Positions 35,247-44,188 of a stretch of 64,000 bases of DNA are shown here, in pieces. How positions within the stretch are numbered: position 1 is the stretch's first letter; each line of letters starts with the position of its first letter. The translations under genes and the position numbers were made by a program. The notes beneath the pieces were generated by a model. The model was given only the letters and a program-made list of their open reading frames with translations, had not been told where the DNA came from and did no database searches. The stretch spans positions 3,132,501 through 3,196,500 of the forward strand of contig NZ_CP056030.1 of the NCBI RefSeq assembly GCF_013374995.1. Direction: 5' to 3'. This DNA is from Pseudomonas eucalypticola. Lineage in GTDB: Bacteria; Pseudomonadota; Gammaproteobacteria; Pseudomonadales; Pseudomonadaceae.

Positions 35247-36460
35247 TCAAATGGGCGCTATCCGCGGCTCAACCTCAATCCCCGCAGCGCGTTGACGCTC
35301 AACCGCCATCGCCAGCAGCCACACCATAAAGCCAACAACCGAAGCCGCGACGCCGATGTAACTTATGCAACCTAGCCCATACCCCCCGTGATCGCCATGC
35401 CCCCGGCCCACGGCCCCAGTGCATTGGCAATATTGAAAGCAGCGTGGTTAGAGGTGGCGGCCAATGTCTGCGCCCGCCCCGCTACCTCGATCAGCCGCGT
35501 CTGCAACGCCACGGACAACGCACTCAGCGTACCGACGCCGATCACGCTCGAGCACAGGCTCCACAGGGCATGCATTGCGCACGGGAACACCAGTAGGATC
35601 ACGCAGGACCATAGAAGGATCACGCCCGTGGCCTTGAAGCCCAGCCGGTCCACTAACCAGCCGCCCGCCACCGCACCGATGACCGAGCCCAGGCCAAAGG
35701 CCGCCGATACCCAAGGCATCCAGCTTTCAGCCACCCCTGTGATGCTGACCAACACCGGGGCCAAGTAGGTATAAACGCAGAACATGCCAGCGTAGCCAAT
35801 GGCACCGATCAGCAATGCCAGCCACACCTGGGGTGTGTTGAAGGCCTTGACCTCTCGCCTGGGGTCAATGATTTCTTCCGCGGGGTCTTGGGGTAAGGTG
35901 CGCCCCACCAACGCTGCGGTCATGAGTGCGAGGCTGCCCACCAGTACGAAGGCGATACGCCAGGTGAAGTGCTGGCCTAACCCGGTGGCCACGGGGCTGC
36001 CCACCAGGATCGCGAGGGAAAAGCCCAGCAGCACTTTCGACACTGCTGCCCCACGTTGCGCCGGTGGGCTGATGGCGGCGGCCGCGAGCATGGCTACGCC
36101 AAAATAGGCACCATGGGGCAAGCCGGCGCAGAATCGCGCCACCAGCAGGCTGCCATAACTCGGTGCCAGGGCGCTGGCAAGGTTGGCGCCAGCGTAGAAC
36201 AGCGCCAGGGCCACCAGCAGGGTTTTGCGCTTCAACCGTGCCGCGGTAAAGGCCAGCACCGGCGCGCCGATCAGCACCCCCAGGGCGTACAGGCTGATGA
36301 GATGCCCTGCCTGCGTGGTGCTGATGGCCAGGCTGCGGCTGATGTCCAGTAGCAGGCCCATGCTGGAGAATTCGCTGACGCCGATCGCGAATGCCCCCAG
36401 CGACAGGGCAAAGATAATGAGCGTGCGCTGACGTTGGGTCAGCCCTTTGGCAAGGTCCAT
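35247..36460 (-). pseudogene. MFS transporter, C terminus frameshifted
   Basis: The first 362 residues form eleven membrane helices of an AraJ/PbuE-like drug/purine efflux MFS protein (FALSLGAFAIGVSEFSSMGL; a basic ARLKRKTLL loop). The frame ends at 35372. One extra G in the G6 run (plus-strand C run 35382-35387) would let it read on into GCISYIGVAASVVGFMVWLL, the missing twelfth helix, to a stop at 35247. It is the last gene of the leftward catabolic unit. Either a true pseudogene or a base-calling error; the chosen start is ATG 36460. Confidence 0.75.
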
Positions 36461-36538
36461 GGGACAAGGCTCGCAAACAGGCGCGCGCACTGACGCCTGC
36501 GGCGAGCCGCACGCGTCAGTGGCGCAAAGTGGATAGGG

Positions 36539-37300
36539 TCAGATGGAGATACCGCCGTCCACCACCAGGATCTGCCCGGTGGTCATGGCGGCACCGAAGC
36601 CCAGGTAAAGGATCATTTCGGCGACGTCAGCCGGCGTGGCCCAGCGCTTGAGCGGGGTGGCCGCCTCGGAGGTGGCGCGGTGTTGTTCGGTCCACTGTAT
36701 GGACCAACTGCTGTCGACCGCGCCGGGGGCAACGCCGTTGACCCGCACCTCGGGCGCCAGCCCACGCGCCAGGTTCTTGGTTAGGTTGATGGCCGCCGCC
36801 TTCGAGGCGCTGTAGCAGATACTGCTACTGACCGCGCCGAAGCCGGCGATGGAAACGGTGTTGACGATGGCGCCCCGGCTTTCCTTCAGTGCGCTCGCCG
36901 CGGCCTTCGAGCAACGGAACACGCTCATCAGGTTGACGTTGAGCAGCGTTGCCCACAGCTCTTCGCTGATACCGTCGAGGTCGCCAACGGGCACCGGTTT
37001 GCTCAGGCCTGGGGTGCCGGCGTTGTTCACCAGCAGATCAATGCCGCCGAGGTCGGCAATGGCCTGTTCGACCATGGCGTGGGCGGTTGCGGCGTCGGAC
37101 AAGTCGCCGGGTGCGGCAATGACGCGGCCGCCGTATTGGGCCAGGCTCTCCAGGGCCTGCTGGGCGCGGGGATCACCGGGTAGAAAATTGATGGCCACGT
37201 CGGCGCCGGCTTCAGCGAGCATGCGCGCGGTTTCCAGGCCAATGCCAGAGGCGCCGCCGGTGATCAATGCGCGACGGTTCTTGAGTTCAAAGCGGATCAT
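36539..37300 (-). CDS. SDR-family oxidoreductase
   Basis: The 253-residue classical short-chain dehydrogenase/reductase has the cofactor motif ITGGASGIGLE (about 14-24), NNAGTPG, the catalytic Ser in VSIAGFG and YSASKAAAINLTK. It ends ILVVDGGISI, as usual. It should oxidise an alcohol or reduce a carbonyl with NAD(P). It lies between the binding-protein genes and the MFS gene in one leftward unit and probably handles an intermediate of that pathway. Confidence 0.88.
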   Translation of the reverse strand: MIRFELKNRRALITGGASGIGLETARMLAEAGADVAINFLPGDPRAQQALESLAQYGGRVIAAPGDLSDAATAHAMVEQAIADLGGIDLLVNNAGTPGLSKPVPVGDLDGISEELWATLLNVNLMSVFRCSKAAASALKESRGAIVNTVSIAGFGAVSSSICYSASKAAAINLTKNLARGLAPEVRVNGVAPGAVDSSWSIQWTEQHRATSEAATPLKRWATPADVAEMILYLGFGAAMTTGQILVVDGGISI

Positions 37301-37407
37301 GAAAGGTGTCCTGTCAAAGGGTGGGTCGGGTCAGGCCCTGCACGAACGACATCCCAGCTGGGCCATGCTGCGTTGAAAAAAGACACGGGATGCATGTCTT
37401 GCAGACC

Positions 37408-38238
37408 TTAGAAATCGACGCCGGCAACCTTCAGGCTCGGGGGTTGCGTGGGGCTGATGTATTGCTTGTAGAGTTCGCCGAAACGGCCCGAGGACACCTC
37501 GTTCCACACGAACAGCTTCGCCCAGCCCAGCATCTGCTGGTCGTCGCGGCGCACGGCGATGGACACCAGGTCCGGCGGGAACGGCGCCTCGCCGGCCAAT
37601 TCGAAGGTGGGGAACTGCCCGCTCTTGATGAGCGCCGAGGCCACGGCGGTGGCCTGCAGCACGGCATCGACCTTGCCTTGCTGCAGGGCCAGGAAGGCTT
37701 CGGTGTCGCTGGCGTAAGCGGTGTACTGGGTTTTGCCGTCGTTCCAGGCGGCAATGTCGCGCTTGAGCAACTGTTCGGTGGACGTACCGGTCACACCGCC
37801 CAGGGTGTGCCCCTTGAGGTCGGCGTAGTGCTTGATGCCACTGCCCGCCCGGGTGATGACGGCGGTGGTGTAGTTCATGTAAGGCTGGGTGAAAGCCACC
37901 GATAGCCCGCGCGCCACGGTACTGGTGGTGGACGCTACCAGCACATCGATACGGTTGGACACCAGCGCCGGGATGCGGTCGGCCGAAGGGGTCTCGACGA
38001 TTTCGGCGGTGGCACCCAGGGCCTTGGCCATGTCCTTGCAATAAGCCACGTCGAAGCCGTCGGGCTGGTTGTCGGCGGTGCGGTAGCCTGAAGGCGGTGA
38101 ATCGAGCATCACGCCGCAGCGCAGTTTCTTCGCCTGCACCACGCGGTCCAGGGCGGAATCGGCGTGAGCCTGGGCGGCGAACGCCGCGGCCATGGCCAGG
38201 GTCAAGGGCAACAGGGTTTTCAGGGTGATGGTCTGCAT
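37408..38238 (-). CDS. ABC transporter substrate-binding protein (family 3), copy 1
   Basis: The 276-residue precursor has a Sec signal peptide ending in AFAAQAHA. A periplasmic binding domain of the polar amino-acid type follows, opening LRCGVMLDSPPSGYRTADNQ. ATG 38238 follows GGAG by seven bases. It is closely similar to the next gene upstream (38282-39091), with long identical stretches, so the two arose by tandem duplication and probably share one permease and ATPase while differing in ligand. Confidence 0.9.
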   Translation of the reverse strand: MQTITLKTLLPLTLAMAAAFAAQAHADSALDRVVQAKKLRCGVMLDSPPSGYRTADNQPDGFDVAYCKDMAKALGATAEIVETPSADRIPALVSNRIDVLVASTTSTVARGLSVAFTQPYMNYTTAVITRAGSGIKHYADLKGHTLGGVTGTSTEQLLKRDIAAWNDGKTQYTAYASDTEAFLALQQGKVDAVLQATAVASALIKSGQFPTFELAGEAPFPPDLVSIAVRRDDQQMLGWAKLFVWNEVSSGRFGELYKQYISPTQPPSLKVAGVDF

Positions 38239-38281
38239 GGCACGCTCCGTTGATGGGTTTGAAAGCACAGGGTTGGGCAGA

Positions 38282-39091
38282 TCAGTAGTCCACGCCGCCG
38301 ACGCTCAGCGACGGCGCGTCACCGGGGGCGAAGTACTGGTTGTAAAGGGCCTTGTAGCGACCGGAAGCCACCTGGTTCCACACGAACAGGTGTGTCCAGT
38401 TAAGGAACTCCGCATCCCCGCGTTTCACCGCAATGGCCAGCAGGTCCGGGGGCATGGGGGCCATGCCGGCCAGTTGCAGATGGGGGAATTGGCCACTTTT
38501 GATCAGCAGCGTGGACACCGGTACCGACAGCAGGATGGCGTCGACCTTGCCCTGCTCCAGCGCCACGTAGGAGTCGTTGTCGTTGGCGTAGCCCACATAG
38601 CGGGTGGCGGGCGCCTGCCAGCTGGCCATGGCGTTTTTCAGGAATTGCTCGGTGGTGGTGCCGGTCACGCCACCCAGGGCGTGGCCCTTGAGATCATTCC
38701 AGCCCTCGATGCCAGCGCCCTCGCGAGTCAGCACGGCGATGGGCACGCTCAGGTAAGGTTGGCTGAACGCCACTGCCAGCCCGCGTGCCGCCGAGTTGGT
38801 GGTGGACGCCACCAGTACGTCGATCCGGTTGGACACCAGCGCCGGAATGCGGTCCGGCGACGGCGTCTCGACGATCTCGGCAGTGGCGCCCAGGGCCTTG
38901 GCCATGTCGTTGCAATAAGCCACGTCATAGCCATCGGGCTGATTGTCGGCGGTGCGGTAGCCCGAAGGCGGCGAGTCGAGCATCACCCCGCAACGCAGCA
39001 CCTTGCTTTGCACCACTGAATCCAGCGTGGAGGCCGCCCAGCCCTGCCCCGCCGCCAGGGCCAGGGCCATTGCCAATATGGTTTTATACAT
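38282..39091 (-). CDS. ABC transporter substrate-binding protein (family 3), copy 2
   Basis: The 269-residue precursor has a signal peptide (MYKTILAMALALAAGQGWA). The mature sequence shares LRCGVMLDSPPSGYRTADNQ and ALGATAEIVETPSPDRIPAL with copy 1. The ligand-pocket regions (about residues 95-190) differ most between the copies. It lies just after the ATPase gene of the importer. Confidence 0.9.
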   Translation of the reverse strand: MYKTILAMALALAAGQGWAASTLDSVVQSKVLRCGVMLDSPPSGYRTADNQPDGYDVAYCNDMAKALGATAEIVETPSPDRIPALVSNRIDVLVASTTNSAARGLAVAFSQPYLSVPIAVLTREGAGIEGWNDLKGHALGGVTGTTTEQFLKNAMASWQAPATRYVGYANDNDSYVALEQGKVDAILLSVPVSTLLIKSGQFPHLQLAGMAPMPPDLLAIAVKRGDAEFLNWTHLFVWNQVASGRYKALYNQYFAPGDAPSLSVGGVDY

Positions 39092-39123
39092 GGTCGAACC
39101 CTCTCCAGTGAAAAGCCGAATGG

Positions 39124-39849
39124 TCAGCAGTGTTCGCGGCGCAGAAACTTCTGCGTGTGCTCGCTTTGCGGCGTGCCCAATACCTGTGCCACGGTGCCGA
39201 TCTCGGCCACGTTGCCCTGGTGCAGGAACGCCACACGGTCGCTGGAATTGCGCGCGAAGGTGATGTCATGGGTCACCACCACCATGGTCATGCCTTCCTG
39301 GCGCAGCAAACGCATGGTATCCAGCACCTCGCCCACCAACTCCGGGTCCAGCGCCGAGGTCACCTCGTCGAACAGCATGTAGGTGGGTTTCATGGCCAAC
39401 GCGCGGGCAATCGCCAGGCGCTGTTGCTGGCCTCCGGACAGGCGCGAGGGCAATAGCTCGGCCTTTTCCGCCAGGCCTACATGGGCCAGGTGGTGCAAGG
39501 CGATCTCGCGTGCCTCGCGACGGCTTTTGCCCTGTACCAGGCGCGGCGCCAGTGCCACGTTTTCCCAGGCTTTGAGGTGCGGGAAGGCGTTGAACTGCTG
39601 GAAGACGATGCCCAGGCGTTGGCGCAGGGTGTTCAGGTCGGTGGACCGGGCGTGCACCTGGATGCCGTCGACCTTGATGCTGCCGCCCTGTATCGGCTCC
39701 AGGCCGTTGATGCACTGCAGTAAGGTGGACTTGCCCGAGCCGCTGGCGCCCAGCAGGCACAGCAGCTCGCCTTTGTTCACGTCCAGGTCGATGCCCTTGA
39801 GAATCTCGATGTTGCCGAATTGCTTGCGAACGCCACGGATCTCGATCAC
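39124..39849 (-). CDS. Polar amino-acid ABC transporter ATP-binding protein
   Basis: The 241-residue ATPase has Walker A LLGASGSGKSTLLQ, the signature LSGGQQQRLAIARALAMKP and Walker B MLFDEVTSALDPELV, as in the HisP/GlnQ group. GTG 39849 has GGAGG eight bases before it and overlaps the permease stop. The longer frame upstream runs inside the permease gene and is not used. Confidence 0.92.
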   Translation of the reverse strand: MIEIRGVRKQFGNIEILKGIDLDVNKGELLCLLGASGSGKSTLLQCINGLEPIQGGSIKVDGIQVHARSTDLNTLRQRLGIVFQQFNAFPHLKAWENVALAPRLVQGKSRREAREIALHHLAHVGLAEKAELLPSRLSGGQQQRLAIARALAMKPTYMLFDEVTSALDPELVGEVLDTMRLLRQEGMTMVVVTHDITFARNSSDRVAFLHQGNVAEIGTVAQVLGTPQSEHTQKFLRREHC

Positions 39850-40502
39850 AGCGCCATCCTCCTTTCCAGGCGCGCGCTGTAGCGCGACACCGGGTAACAG
39901 ATCACGAAATAGAAGAGCCCCACGCCCAGCAGCAGCCACAAGGCTTCATGGGTACGGGTAATGAGGATTTGCGTGGACTTCATGTACTCCACGTAGCCCA
40001 CCACGCTGACCAGCGCGCTGTCCTTGGCCAGCCCCAGCAACAACCCCACCCAGGCGGCGAAGCTGGTGCGCAGGGCCAGCGGCGCGCTGATGTGACAGAA
40101 CTCCTGCAGCCAGCCGATGCCCAGCGACCGTGCAGCGCGCCGGTAAGTGGGTGGCACCGCGGCTAGGCCGCCGCGCACCACTTCGCTGGTGACCACGGCC
40201 ATGGACGAGCTAAGCACCACCACCGACAGCCAGAACGCGTTCACGCCCAGTCCCGACAACGCCAGGAAGCTGTTGGCCAGAATCAGCTGGATGATCATCG
40301 GCACGCTGCGCACCACGTCCACGTAGGGCGCGGTCAGCCACCGCAGCCACACCGAGCCGAAACGCATCCAGCCCAGGACAATGCCCGCCAGGGTGCCGAA
40401 CAGGCCAGCCACCAGGGTCACCCACAAGGTGTGACCGGCGCCCTGCAACAAGAACCACAGGTCATGCCAATGCAATGACGGGTCTGCGAATGTGAATTGC
40501 AT
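39846..40502 (-). CDS. Polar amino-acid ABC transporter permease
   Basis: The 218-residue permease has about five membrane helices and the EAA-type loop (GLAAVPPTYRRAARSLGIGW). ATG 40502 is three bases from the stop of the other permease gene and follows GAGGA. It is half of a HisM/HisQ-like pair. Confidence 0.9.
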   Translation of the reverse strand: MQFTFADPSLHWHDLWFLLQGAGHTLWVTLVAGLFGTLAGIVLGWMRFGSVWLRWLTAPYVDVVRSVPMIIQLILANSFLALSGLGVNAFWLSVVVLSSSMAVVTSEVVRGGLAAVPPTYRRAARSLGIGWLQEFCHISAPLALRTSFAAWVGLLLGLAKDSALVSVVGYVEYMKSTQILITRTHEALWLLLGVGLFYFVICYPVSRYSARLERRMAL

Positions 40503-40504
40503 GT

Positions 40505-41167
40505 TCAGGTCCTCAGCCAGCGCCAGAACACAACGCGCGCGCCGAACTCGATGAGCTTGGCAATCACGTAGTAGATCAGGGCGGTTATCAGGAAAAACTC
40601 GAAGCTGCGGAAGCTCACCGACTGCGCGGTCTGCGCCGCGCCGCTGAGTTCGTGCAACCCCACCAGCATTCCCAGCGAGGTGTTGAGCATGGCCCACACC
40701 GCCTGGGTCACGTAGCCGGGGAACACCACGCGAAACAGCTGCGGGAACATCACGTGCAGGTAGCTTTGCCGGGCGTTGAGCCCCAGTGAGCGTGCCGCCG
40801 CCATCTGCTGGCGGGCGATGGCGCCCAGGCCGCCACGGAAGATTTCCGCCAGGTAGCCGGCGTTATTGAAGGTCAGCGCGATCAACACCGCCCAGTAGCT
40901 GCTGATCTGAATGCCCAGCGAACCAAGGCCGAAGTACATCATGTAGATCTGGAACACGGTGGGGGTGTTGCGCGCCAGTTCCACCCAGGCCGTGGCCAGG
41001 CGGTAGGCGCGCCCCGCACCAAGCCTGCGCGCCACCGCCAATGGCAGGCCCAGCAACGTGCCCAACAGCATCGACAGCGCTGCCAGTTGTACTGTGAGCC
41101 AGGCACCGGCCAGCAGTTCGGGGATCGCATCCCAGACCAGGGACCAATAGAAGGTATAACCAAACAT
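40505..41167 (-). CDS. Polar amino-acid ABC transporter permease
   Basis: The 220-residue permease has the loop GLGAIARQQMAAARSLGLNA and helices typical of the HisM/GlnP group. ATG 41167 was chosen over the upstream frame because the protein then begins at the first helix (MFGYTFYWSLVWDAIPELLA). A perfect palindrome TGCGTGCACGCA lies 46 bases upstream, in the gap after the LLM gene. Confidence 0.9.
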   Translation of the reverse strand: MFGYTFYWSLVWDAIPELLAGAWLTVQLAALSMLLGTLLGLPLAVARRLGAGRAYRLATAWVELARNTPTVFQIYMMYFGLGSLGIQISSYWAVLIALTFNNAGYLAEIFRGGLGAIARQQMAAARSLGLNARQSYLHVMFPQLFRVVFPGYVTQAVWAMLNTSLGMLVGLHELSGAAQTAQSVSFRSFEFFLITALIYYVIAKLIEFGARVVFWRWLRT

Positions 41168-41212
41168 GGCATGCCACTCTGATACGTCCGACCCTTGCGG
41201 GCCATTCAGGCA

Positions 41213-41224
41213 TGCGTGCACGCA
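41213..41224. promoter_or_regulatory. Palindrome TGCGTGCACGCA between LLM and permease genes
   Basis: This 12-base perfect palindrome is the only clear symmetric element in the 136-base gap. It could be a weak operator, an RNA hairpin that sets relative expression within the operon, or chance in GC-rich DNA. Confidence 0.2.
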
Positions 41225-41303
41225 CACCCATCAAGCGGCAGTCGAGAAAAAGGGGGCAAGGCAAGAGCCGCCCACGCTGTGTCGCGCGGTACGGGTATAA
41301 CCA

Positions 41304-42368
41304 TCAGCGTTTGCCGATGTTTTCCAACGGGCCCAGCTCACGTTCGACCAGTGGCAGGACTTCAGTGGTGAACCGTTCCAGGGAGCGACGCGCGCGGCCC
41401 AACGGCATGCAGCCAAACTGGAAGTTGCACGCGAAGTGTGAAGGGTCGAGGCGCTGGATGTTGTCGATCATCTTCGCGGCCACCTGCTCCACACTGCCGC
41501 AAACGATGTTTTCGGCGTATTGCTCAATGCTCTGCTCGCCGTCCACCGCCTGGTCACGAATGAAGTTGCCGTCCATGGGCAAGGTGTTGTGACGCAAATG
41601 GTGGGCCAACCTACCGACGTAGCGTGCGCGCTCACCGGCTTCGAGGGCTTCGCTGCGACTGTCGGTCACGTGCACGTACTGCATGATCGACAGAGGTTTG
41701 CTCTTGGGCGCTACACCCACCTTTTCCCAGTTGGCGTTCAGCCCGTCCACCATTGTGTACAGCACCGGCGAGCCCAGGGTGCTGGCAGCCAGGAACGGTA
41801 CCGCGTCGGTGTGCTTGAAGCGTTCCAGCAACGCTGGCCCCGTGGAGGTGTAGTACACCGGTGGCAGTGGCTTCTGGATGGGGCTGACCGAGAACGTGGT
41901 GCGCGGCACCTGAATGTGCTTGCCGTGGAACTCGACGACACCCTGAGTCAGGGCCTGCTCGATGACTTCCCAGTACTCCAGGAAGATCTCCACCTTGTCG
42001 TTGATGTCGACGCCGAAGCGTTCGAATTCGAAGGCCTGGTAGCCGGTGCCCAGGCCGATGACCGCGCGGCCCTGGGACTGCACGTCCAGCAGGGCAATTT
42101 CCTGCGCCACGCGCAACGGGTTGTACAGCGGCAGGACCAGCACGCCGGCGCCCAGCTTGATTTTCGACGTCCAGCCCGCTGCGTAGCTGGCCATCATCAA
42201 GGGCGAAGGTGACGAGGAGTAGTTGCAGAAATGGTGCTCGGCGAACCAGGCGATGTCGAAATTGGCCTGCTCGGCCGCCTGCACCATTTCGCGGGTATCG
42301 GCCATCACGCCAGCGGCTCCCTGTGGGTGGTCGCGCAAGGTCATCAGGCTAAAAATGCCAAACTTCAT
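41304..42368 (-). CDS. LLM-class flavin-dependent monooxygenase
   Basis: The 354-residue protein belongs to the bacterial luciferase-like family: MKFGIFSLMTLRDHPQGAAG, FDIAWFAEHHFCNY, GAGVLVLPLYNPLRVAQEIA and GRAVIGLGTGYQAFEFERFG. These enzymes use reduced FMN from a partner reductase to oxidise an organic substrate. The partner is coded just upstream (42433-42948). With ABC importers on both sides it should act on the imported compound, whose nature the sequence does not show. Confidence 0.88.
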   Translation of the reverse strand: MKFGIFSLMTLRDHPQGAAGVMADTREMVQAAEQANFDIAWFAEHHFCNYSSSPSPLMMASYAAGWTSKIKLGAGVLVLPLYNPLRVAQEIALLDVQSQGRAVIGLGTGYQAFEFERFGVDINDKVEIFLEYWEVIEQALTQGVVEFHGKHIQVPRTTFSVSPIQKPLPPVYYTSTGPALLERFKHTDAVPFLAASTLGSPVLYTMVDGLNANWEKVGVAPKSKPLSIMQYVHVTDSRSEALEAGERARYVGRLAHHLRHNTLPMDGNFIRDQAVDGEQSIEQYAENIVCGSVEQVAAKMIDNIQRLDPSHFACNFQFGCMPLGRARRSLERFTTEVLPLVERELGPLENIGKR

Positions 42369-42432
42369 GGGTACGTGCTCCTAAGGTGTGGCCCGGCGGT
42401 GCCGGGACGAAGGCCGGTGGTCGCCGGCGGTA

Positions 42433-42948
42433 TCAAAACGATGCGGCCAGCGGCGCGGTACCCGCATAGCTGCCGTTCTGGTAGATCAGTGGGGCGATCG
42501 CCTCAGCGAAATGCACCTGGGTGACCCGGCCGATCACGATCAGGTGGGTCCCGTAGGCGATGCTGTTGTCCAACTCGCAGAACAGGTTGGCCTGGGCATC
42601 GGCCAGGTAGGGCACGCCGCCCTCGCCCAACTCCCAATGGCCTTGGCTGAAGCGCTCGCTGCCCTTCAAGCGGCCGCCGAAGTTGCTGGAAATGTCGTGT
42701 TGCCCGGTGGTGAGCAGGTTCACGCAGAAGCGCCGCGAACCGTTGAGGGCGGGCAACATCGACGACGCGCTGTTGATGCAGACAATGATTGAAGCCGGTT
42801 CAGCGCACAGCGAGGTCACCGCCGTGGCAGTCAGGCCGAACCACTGCTGCTGGTCGGCGCAGGTGACCACGCTGACCGTGGCGGCCAGGCGGCGCATGGC
42901 CTGCTTGAAGTTGTCCGGCAATGCCGGGGATGCGGCGGGAAGGATCAT
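42433..42948 (-). CDS. Flavin reductase, partner of the LLM monooxygenase
   Basis: The 171-residue protein has the flavin-reductase-like FMN-binding pattern (FKQAMRRLAATVSVVTCADQ, GLTATAVTSLCAEPASIIVC, RFCVNLLTTGQHDIS and the late His in GTHLIVIGRV). It supplies reduced flavin to the monooxygenase. ATG 42948 was chosen; the frame is open to 42978. It is the first gene of the leftward unit, and its upstream region carries two copies of the GATTGTTGA palindrome. Confidence 0.88.
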   Translation of the reverse strand: MILPAASPALPDNFKQAMRRLAATVSVVTCADQQQWFGLTATAVTSLCAEPASIIVCINSASSMLPALNGSRRFCVNLLTTGQHDISSNFGGRLKGSERFSQGHWELGEGGVPYLADAQANLFCELDNSIAYGTHLIVIGRVTQVHFAEAIAPLIYQNGSYAGTAPLAASF

Positions 42949-42991
42949 GGCGAAAAACCCGTGGTGGCCTGAAGACATTTTTAAAATTGCA

Positions 42992-43037
42992 GATTGTCAA
43001 CAATCGGTCAAGCAGTGATCGAAAATTGTTGATGATC
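42992..43037. promoter_or_regulatory. Two GntR-type operator candidates in the divergent promoter region
   Basis: GATTGTCAACAATC (42992-43005; reads GATTGTTGACAATC on the minus strand) and AATTGTTGATGATC (43024-43037) stand 32 bases apart, centre to centre. They lie between the divergent flavin reductase and GntR genes. The first is a palindrome with arms GATTGT/ACAATC. A third copy precedes the second importer operon at 44114. Confidence 0.55.
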
Positions 43038-43094
43038 TGCAGCCGGCCAGGCGCCGTGATAGACTCCTCGCATCCCCTACAGCGAGCCAGGTCT

Positions 43095-43799
43095 ATGGTG
43101 TCCAGCACGAAAAAGGCGGCGACGATCCTCGCCCCGATGAGCAACATGGAAAGTGCCGAATACGCTGCAGCGCAGATTCGCGCAGCGATCATCAACGGCG
43201 AGTTCAAGCCGGGCGAGCGCCTGATCGAAAAGCAGCTCACCGACCAACTGAACATCTCCCGTCACCCGGTGCGCGAGGCGTTGCGCCTGTTGAGCCGCGA
43301 GGGGTTGGTGGAGATCCGCGTGAACCGCGGTGCCATCGTCGCCGAGCTCAACGTCGACATGATCCTGGAGGTTTACGGCTTGCGCTCGGCGTTGGGCAAG
43401 CTGGCGCTGAAGACGTTGCTCAGCCGTGAAGGGCAGCTCACCCCCGCTACCCTCAAGGGCTTGGAGAGCATGGCCAGCAAGGCCCTGAAGCTCGCGCGTC
43501 AGGCTGACCAGGCGGCCAGCGTGGCCAATGACCTGGATTTTCAGCAGGCCATTGTCGATGCCAGCGGGTTGGAGCGCTGTGAGCGCTACTTCGCCGAACT
43601 CACGGCCGAGGTGCGGCGGTTCAACAACCTGTCGCGCATTGCCTACACCGATCGTGAGGGTGACGCCATCAACTACGTGCTGGCGCTGTATGAGGCGATC
43701 AAGGCCGGCGACCTGGCGCGTGCCGAGCACATCTGGCAGGCCAAGTTCGACCGGGCGGTGGAGCGCTACCTGGCGCACGTCGGCGCCACCAGCGCCTGA
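43095..43799 (+). CDS. GntR/FadR-family transcriptional regulator (FCD domain)
   Basis: The 234-residue protein has a winged helix-turn-helix (AAAQIRAAIINGEFKPGERL, LNISRHPVREALRLLSREGL). An all-helical FCD effector domain follows (NVDMILEVYGLRSALGKLAL and on). ATG 43095 was chosen since the DNA-binding domain begins about 20 residues in; the frame is open further upstream over the operator region. It is divergent from the flavin reductase operon and upstream of the second importer operon, and is the obvious local regulator of both. Confidence 0.88.
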   Translation: MVSSTKKAATILAPMSNMESAEYAAAQIRAAIINGEFKPGERLIEKQLTDQLNISRHPVREALRLLSREGLVEIRVNRGAIVAELNVDMILEVYGLRSALGKLALKTLLSREGQLTPATLKGLESMASKALKLARQADQAASVANDLDFQQAIVDASGLERCERYFAELTAEVRRFNNLSRIAYTDREGDAINYVLALYEAIKAGDLARAEHIWQAKFDRAVERYLAHVGATSA

Positions 43800-44188
43800 C
43801 CTTGCGGTGCCGTGGCCGGACCGCAGCGGCGACGGTAAACGCAAAAAATCTGGATTTATTTTTCGCACCCTATCGGTGCAATCACACCGTGGCACCCCTC
43901 ATGCCTGCCCCGCCCAGGCGCACACATGGCGGGGTTTCCGCCTCCCTGCCCCTCCCTTTGCCGCTCGGTGAATACCTTCCCGAGCCTATTCAATTCAATC
44001 GCTTAGCGAAGTTTTTCGCCAGTCACTGCATTGCTCGAACGGCCGCATGTCCGTCAGTGACATACCACTGTTGGCGCGCCGAGGCGCAAAAGGCTGCCCA
44101 TTGACACCCTTAGGATTGTTGATAATCATCAAAAACAGATGCCGTCCCGAACCCCGGTCCGGCCCATGATCGATGCCTGGAGTCAACC
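43800..44188 (+). promoter_or_regulatory. 390-base control region of the second importer operon, with operator at 44114-44127
   Basis: GATTGTTGATAATC (44114-44127) lies 62 bases before the binding-protein gene and matches the two sites at 42992 and 43024. A small GCACC/GGTGC hairpin near 43866-43880 is not followed by a T run. No gene is seen here. Confidence 0.5.
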
